Shown: positions 59,758 through 64,000 of the stretch, one piece after another | Layout of the letters: the number at the start of each line of letters is the position of its first letter | How positions within the stretch are numbered: the stretch's first letter is position 1 | NCBI GenBank assembly: GCA_036375695.1 | Contig: DASVBU010000031.1 | Span: 53,451 to 117,450, forward strand | DNA: 64,000 nt | From: ZC4RG35 sp036375695 | GTDB taxonomy: Bacteria > Actinomycetota > Acidimicrobiia > Spongiisociales > ZC4RG35 | Direction of reading: 5' to 3' | Position numbers and translations under genes: made by a program | The notes under the pieces: model-generated | Told to the model about the DNA's origin: nothing | What the model saw: only the letters and a program-made list of their open reading frames with translations | Databases searched by the model: none

Positions 59758-61242
59758 TCAGCTGCTCGGCTGGAGGGCCTCAACGGTGACGTTGGAACGG
59801 GCATTCCAGAGCATCCAGCCGAGCCCGAACTGCTCCACGACGTCGATCTGTTCGCGCACCTGGGAGGCGTCGTAGCCGAAGTCCTGGAGCCATGGACGGA
59901 CCACGACCCGGCGCGGGAGCCGCGCCATCCCGTCCCTCAGGGCGTTCTCCACCATGGGCCCCGGGTGGTCGTTGGGGTTGTCGAACCCGTACCAGCCGGT
60001 CGAGTAGTGGCTCGGGTACACCATCGGCGACACCACGTCGACGATGTTGGCGATGTCCTCCCACTTCTGGCCGATCGCTCCGTCGTCCACCGCCTTCGTG
60101 ATGAAGCCGAAGACGTCGGCACCCACGGCGCATCCCATCGGGTGGAGCTTGGAGACCGCCTCGGTGAGGAAGCCGTTGATGGTGGCCAGCCGGACATCGG
60201 CCGACACGCCTTCGTCGAAGATGGCCGACTCGCGCCGCTGGTCCGGGAAACGGACATAGTCGAACTGGATCTCGTCGACGCCCAAACCGCACGCCTCGAC
60301 GGCGAGGGCGAGACCGTAGGCCCGGGCGTCGGGATCGGTTGGATCGAGGAAGTACTGCCCGTTGGCGCTGTAGGGCTTCTGCAGCTCGGAGTCCCAGACC
60401 GCCATCTCAGGCTCTCGGATCGCGGCGATTGGGTCGTTGAAGACGACCAGTCGGGCGATCACGTAGAGATCTTGCTCCTTGGCGCGTCTCACCACTTCGG
60501 AGAGATCGAACGCCTGGTAGTTGGCGCCGACCTCGTTGGCCGTCGGATCCTCCGTGTCGTACCAGACGAGCCCGGTCTCGTCCTTGATGTCGATCATCAC
60601 CGCGTTGAGCTCGGTGCTGGTGGCGAGCTGGAGGAATTCGTCGTACCGGTCGCGCACCGCCTCGCCAGAGACGTGAACGGCACGGAGAACCATGGGCTCC
60701 AGCTGCACCGACTGATCGCCCTGCCCGCCGTCCCACTCGAAGGTCGTCGGGTGCCAGGCGGGCCTCTCCACCGTGACCTGCCCGGGCTCGGCGCCCCTGA
60801 TGCTGAAACGACCGTCCGAATCGGTCTCCCCCGTGCCCGATCCCGACTTGACCACGGCTCCCGAGAGCGGTTGGCCTTCGCCGTCGGTGACCACCCCCCG
60901 GAGGAACCGTGCGGTGAGGACTATTTCGACCGGTTCCTCGGGTCGCTCCGAGACGGTGACCCGGCGCGGGACGTGGCCGGGAGCGGTCACCTCGATCACC
61001 GTCGTCGAGCCATCCCACTCCATCGGGATCACCCCGTCGGGACCAGACGTCCCCAACTGCCGTCCTCCGGCGTCGGCGACCGCCAACTCCACCGGTGCGC
61101 CCAGGTCGTCCAGGATTTGAAGCTCGTAGGGCGTCGCACGGTTGGCCATCGACCAACCGGCCCACACCACCCACGCCAGGGTGATCATGACGAGCAGGCG
61201 GAATTGGGTCTGACGCGACACCAGATTCGGAAGGTTATTCAT
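59758..61242 (-). CDS. Membrane-anchored putative glycoside hydrolase (DUF4015/GHL13-like)
   Basis: 494 residues. A signal anchor at about 14-33 is followed by two carboxypeptidase-regulatory-like beta domains (GVVTDGEGQPLSGAVVKSGS at about 112-190). A TIM-barrel domain from residue 200 on has TELNAVMIDIKDETGLVWYD, GVDEIQFDYVRFPDQR, GADVFGFIT and VDVVSPMVYPSHYSTGWYG. These are the conserved strands of the putative glycoside hydrolase family often called DUF4015. Substrate unknown; the enzyme faces outward and may act on a surface glycan. Its start lies 118 bases from the divergent sigma gene. Confidence 0.8.
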   Translation of the reverse strand: MNNLPNLVSRQTQFRLLVMITLAWVVWAGWSMANRATPYELQILDDLGAPVELAVADAGGRQLGTSGPDGVIPMEWDGSTTVIEVTAPGHVPRRVTVSERPEEPVEIVLTARFLRGVVTDGEGQPLSGAVVKSGSGTGETDSDGRFSIRGAEPGQVTVERPAWHPTTFEWDGGQGDQSVQLEPMVLRAVHVSGEAVRDRYDEFLQLATSTELNAVMIDIKDETGLVWYDTEDPTANEVGANYQAFDLSEVVRRAKEQDLYVIARLVVFNDPIAAIREPEMAVWDSELQKPYSANGQYFLDPTDPDARAYGLALAVEACGLGVDEIQFDYVRFPDQRRESAIFDEGVSADVRLATINGFLTEAVSKLHPMGCAVGADVFGFITKAVDDGAIGQKWEDIANIVDVVSPMVYPSHYSTGWYGFDNPNDHPGPMVENALRDGMARLPRRVVVRPWLQDFGYDASQVREQIDVVEQFGLGWMLWNARSNVTVEALQPSS

Positions 61243-61303
61243 CCACAGGGGGTAGGAGTGCCGCGGCGACGGCGGGAAAGCCCGTCAAATCGGCCCGGAT
61301 CGG

Positions 61304-61332
61304 TTGCCACCCTGGCCACCGACCACTAGGTT
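61304..61332 (+). promoter_or_regulatory. Sigma-70 type promoter of the sigma factor gene
   Basis: TTGCCA at 61304-61309 and TAGGTT at 61327-61332 are separated by 17 bases. A leader of about 20 bases with AAGGAGG (61343-61349) follows before the ATG at 61360. Unlike most unit starts here, this one has both a -35 and a Shine-Dalgarno sequence. Confidence 0.6.
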
Positions 61333-61359
61333 TTCCACAGCCAAGGAGGGCACCTGGCT

Positions 61360-62304
61360 ATGGCAGTCAAGGCCCGTGAACTAAGAGACCGGGGAACGAA
61401 CCCGGCCGACACCGTCGGTCTGTACCTCGACGAGGTCTCGAGTCACGAGCTGCTCACGGCCGAGGACGAGGTCCATCTGGCCAGGGCCATGGAGCAGGGC
61501 CGCAAGGCCAAAGCCGCCCTCGAGTCCAACGCCTCCATCGACCCGGAGGAGAGAGCCGCCCTTATGAGGGCGGTGTCCGCGGGTGAGGAAGCCAAGATGA
61601 CCTTCATCCGGTCCAATCTCCGGCTGGTCATCTCCATCGCCAAGCGTTACACGGGCCGTGGGCTCGACCTCCTCGATCTCATCCAGGAGGGAAACCTCGG
61701 CCTCATCCGGGCGGTGGAGAAGTTCGATTGGCGGAAGGGCTTCAAGTTCTCCACCTACGCCACGTGGTGGATCCGGCAGGCGATCACCAGGGGGCTGGGG
61801 AACAACGGTCGGACCATTCGGCTCCCGGTGCACATGGTCGACGTCGTGCGGACCGTCCATGACACCAGGCAGTCGCTGCACGACCAGTTGCACCGCGCCC
61901 CGACCCTCGAGGAGATCTCCGAAGCGTCGGGGCTCGACACCGAGCGGGTGCTGGCGGCCCTGGAAGCGCCGGCGGAGACGGTCTCACTCGACCGCCCCGT
62001 CGGCGAGGACGGCGACGCGTCGCTCCAGGACTTCGTCCACGACGAGACCGCAGTCGACCCCGAGTCGATGGCGGCGGCCGCCTGGCGGCGGGATCGGCTC
62101 ATCCAGGCGTTGAACCACCTCGACCCCGAGGAGCGGCAGGTGATCTGGCTCAGATTCGGCCTCGACGGGGACGAGCCCTGGACCCTGTCCGACGTGGGCA
62201 AGGTGATCGACGCCACCCGGGAGCGTGTCCGTCAGATCGAGGCCCGGGGGCTTGCCAAGCTGCGCCACCCGTCCTGCGACATCGACCTGCAGGACCTGCT
62301 CTAG
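61360..62304 (+). CDS. RNA polymerase sigma-70 family factor (primary/group 2 type)
   Basis: 314 residues. Region 1.2 is DTVGLYLDEVSSHELLTAED. Region 2 contains NLRLVISIAKRYTGRGLDLL, DLIQEGNLGLIRAVEKFDW and KGFKFSTYATWWIRQAITRG, the -10 recognition helix. Region 3 has RLPVHMVD. Region 4 has LDPEERQVIWLRFGLDGDEP, and TRERVRQIEARGLAKLRHP for the -35. The lack of a long region 1.1 makes it HrdB/SigB-like, either the main sigma factor of a lineage with a short N-terminus or a close group 2 relative. Its 3' end overlaps the convergent reductase gene at CTAG. Confidence 0.9.
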   Translation: MAVKARELRDRGTNPADTVGLYLDEVSSHELLTAEDEVHLARAMEQGRKAKAALESNASIDPEERAALMRAVSAGEEAKMTFIRSNLRLVISIAKRYTGRGLDLLDLIQEGNLGLIRAVEKFDWRKGFKFSTYATWWIRQAITRGLGNNGRTIRLPVHMVDVVRTVHDTRQSLHDQLHRAPTLEEISEASGLDTERVLAALEAPAETVSLDRPVGEDGDASLQDFVHDETAVDPESMAAAAWRRDRLIQALNHLDPEERQVIWLRFGLDGDEPWTLSDVGKVIDATRERVRQIEARGLAKLRHPSCDIDLQDLL

Positions 62305-62972
62305 ACCCGCACGTATCGGAGGAACAGGGTCTCGTCACCCATCCACGTGCGCGCCAACCGGAATCGGCGCGGATCCGTGAGCGCATCCCCCGCGGTGATC
62401 CGATTGGAGTAACCGCCGACGATCTGGGGTGACACCGCCCAGTTGATCTCGTCGACGACGTCCGACTCGAACAGGGAGGAGTTGAGGGTGGGTCCTCCCT
62501 CGCAGAGGACGATCGAGCCGGGCTCGAAGACGCTGATCACGCTGGAACCGGAGAGGTCGTCGAGCAGGACGACCTCGGCCACCTCGCGCAGTCTGGCGGC
62601 CTTGTCCTCGTCCGCCTTGGAGGAACCGATGACCGTTGGGCGCTTCTCCGGGTCGCTGAACACGCGTCTGCCCAGGTCGACGCTGAGCCGCCCACTGACG
62701 ATCGCCAACCGGCTGTCGGGCCCGTAATCCTCGACGTCCACCGTCCCCGAGCCGACGAGGATCACATCGGAGATCCGTCGCAGGGCGCGGAAGAGCTCCC
62801 GGTCGTCGTCGTCACTCAGGGGCGTGGAACCACCGCGCACGGCGGTGGCTCCGTCGATCGAGGTCACCATGTTGAGCATCACCCAGGGACGACCCGTGGC
62901 GGCCCGCTCCTCGGCGAGGAGGGCCGCATCGAGGTCATCGATGGTGACACCTGTGGAGAGATCGCGGATCAC
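62301..62972 (-). CDS. RibD C-terminal-domain reductase
   Basis: 223 residues that match the reductase domain of RibD alone, without the deaminase. WVMLNMVTSIDGATAVRGGS is the substrate and NADPH region, followed by LFRALRRISDVILVGSGTV, SIVLCEGGPTLNSSLF and a C-terminal strand. In riboflavin synthesis this domain reduces the ribose of the pyrimidine intermediate. Stand-alone copies in actinobacteria are often of unknown substrate. GTG at 62972 overlaps the stop of the GNAT gene, so the two are coupled. Confidence 0.84.
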   Translation of the reverse strand: MIRDLSTGVTIDDLDAALLAEERAATGRPWVMLNMVTSIDGATAVRGGSTPLSDDDDRELFRALRRISDVILVGSGTVDVEDYGPDSRLAIVSGRLSVDLGRRVFSDPEKRPTVIGSSKADEDKAARLREVAEVVLLDDLSGSSVISVFEPGSIVLCEGGPTLNSSLFESDVVDEINWAVSPQIVGGYSNRITAGDALTDPRRFRLARTWMGDETLFLRYVRV

Positions 62973-64000
62973 ACCGCGACGGTACCCGTGGAAAGCTTGG
63001 CTCGGATCTCATCCACGTTGCCCTGCCAGACGTTCTCGATGAGAACCGGCTTGAAACCCATCTCCACGTTGATGGCCAGCATCGGCTCGTTGGAGCCGGC
63101 GTTGTGGGTGTCGATCCGCTCCACCTCGGGGCGATCGGTGGCGATCCACGTGATCATCTCGGCCTTGAGCCACCGTCCGAGACCCTTGTTGCGATGGGCG
63201 GGATCGACTCCGGTGTCCTCCTGCCAGGCTTGCTGCGGGAAGTGCCGGGGCAGGAACACGTCGGTAAGGCCGGCGAACTCCCCGGTCGGGCGGTGGAGGG
63301 CACCGATGGCGAAGTAGTCGTCCCCGCGGATGTCGGCGGTGTCCTCTTCGGCACGCCACTTCTCAGGTGTCATGTCGAAGTCGGCTGCCTCGAGATCCTC
63401 TCTCGGCGCCGTGTTCATCACGTTCTTGATCCTCGCCCATTGCTCGAGGTGCTCGTCGGAGACGCGGGACTCGAAGCGCACCAGCTCGTAATCGGTTGCC
63501 CGTTCCCTGGCCTTTTCGATCCACCGATCCATGAGATCCCAGTCGACGTCGGCCATCTTGAGACGGCTGCGACGCACGGTCATCGAGTGACGCATCCCCA
63601 ATCGCTTCATGACGGCCTCCACCGGCCAACCCTCAGGCGCGTCGGCGATGAGCTTCTCGATGCCAAAGGGCTCGGACCAGTCGAGGGCGTGGCCGAGGAG
63701 GATCCGGCCGATGCCACGGCCACGGTGACCCGGAGACACCAGGATCCGGATCATCATGTTGGCGGGATCGTCGAGGGGCAGTCGAAGGGTGGCGAGATAG
63801 CCCACCACCCGGCCACCCGACTCGGCGTAGAAGCGATGATGGATCTGGTGCTCCGGTGACGGAGCGCGCCACCGTGTCAGCCAGTACTCGAAGGGGGCCG
63901 GCTCGTCCTCCGGGAACTCCTCACGTTCCACGGCGGCGACGATGTCGTACACGCCGCGCAGGACTTCGTCGGATGTCTTGTTCGGGTCGAAAGGATTGAT
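62969..64000 (-). CDS. Tandem GNAT acetyltransferase, 5' end outside the window
   Basis: The frame is open to the window edge, reading NPFDPNKTSDEVLRGVYDIV upstream of the first internal GTG at 63952, so the start lies beyond 64000. The first GNAT domain has the acetyl-CoA loop ILVSPGHRGRGIGRILLGHA. The second has DTGVDPAHRNKGLGRWLKAE and the end NEPMLAINVEMGFKP. Two fused GNAT domains recall MshD of mycothiol synthesis, but many actinobacterial paralogues have other substrates, so the function is left open. Coupled to the RibD-like gene downstream. Confidence 0.83.
   Translation of the reverse strand: MNPFDPNKTSDEVLRGVYDIVAAVEREEFPEDEPAPFEYWLTRWRAPSPEHQIHHRFYAESGGRVVGYLATLRLPLDDPANMMIRILVSPGHRGRGIGRILLGHALDWSEPFGIEKLIADAPEGWPVEAVMKRLGMRHSMTVRRSRLKMADVDWDLMDRWIEKARERATDYELVRFESRVSDEHLEQWARIKNVMNTAPREDLEAADFDMTPEKWRAEEDTADIRGDDYFAIGALHRPTGEFAGLTDVFLPRHFPQQAWQEDTGVDPAHRNKGLGRWLKAEMITWIATDRPEVERIDTHNAGSNEPMLAINVEMGFKPVLIENVWQGNVDEIRAKLSTGTVAV

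Noticed and set aside
1..64000. rRNA, tRNA, CRISPR arrays, prophage, transposase genes or integrase
   Set aside because: No conserved RNA stretches, regularly spaced repeats, phage structural genes or transposase-like proteins were seen on either strand. A covariance-model scan could still find a short RNA gene.

Overview
The window is a dense, high-GC, almost wholly coding piece of bacterial chromosome. No gap without a gene exceeds about 250 bases. The features point to an actinobacterium, probably an uncultured lineage of the Acidimicrobiia type (inference only, since no rRNA or tRNA was found). They include many GTG/TTG starts, F420-type luciferase-like oxidoreductases, a SufU-type Fe-S system, long-form acyl-CoA dehydrogenase, a possible MshD-like double GNAT protein, and leaderless promoters of the form TANNNT followed by seven bases and the start codon.

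Region 1 to 39,100 is a cell-envelope region. It holds sugar-polymer genes: glycosyltransferases, a UDP-sugar dehydrogenase, a glycosyltransferase fused to a CsaB-like pyruvyltransferase domain, GT-C-like membrane proteins, a Wzm/Wzt-type ABC exporter and two methyltransferases. Interleaved are eight exported proteins that share one cysteine-containing S-layer-homology (SLH) like module. Their partner domains are a VanW domain, two SpoIID/LytB domains, a sugar dehydrogenase, an M23 peptidase, a collagen-like stretch and two unknown domains. SLH modules in other bacteria bind pyruvylated wall polymers, so the locus looks like a self-contained system for making, pyruvylating, exporting and decorating a surface polymer. 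Within it, 3629-7581 is a five-gene, start-stop-overlapping cluster. It encodes a MauE-like membrane protein, a Tat-exported cysteine-rich protein resembling the methylamine dehydrogenase light chain fused to propeller-type repeats, a MauD-like thioredoxin, a 153-residue protein and an SLH-like protein.

Region 39,276 to 43,967 is a lipoate/2-oxoacid dehydrogenase unit: dihydrolipoyl dehydrogenase, E2, and an apparently fused LipB-LipA protein whose 5' end is occupied by a GTACTTGG-type repeat. Region 44,000 to 50,650 holds metabolic and small genes: a 30-codon membrane peptide, an alpha/beta hydrolase, a zinc ribbon protein, an acyl-CoA dehydrogenase with a divergent TetR gene and its palindromic operator, two F420-type oxidoreductases and a YbaK-like deacylase.

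Region 50,820 to 59,750 contains two convergent suf transcription units (sufC-sufS-sufU, and sufD-Rieske-sufC) that start from near-identical operator/promoter sequences. Peptidase, fumarase and exonuclease VII genes follow the second unit. The right end holds a putative glycoside hydrolase, a primary-type sigma factor with a recognisable -35/-10 promoter, a RibD-like reductase and a double GNAT protein running off the window. Two dispersed intergenic repeat families occur twice each.
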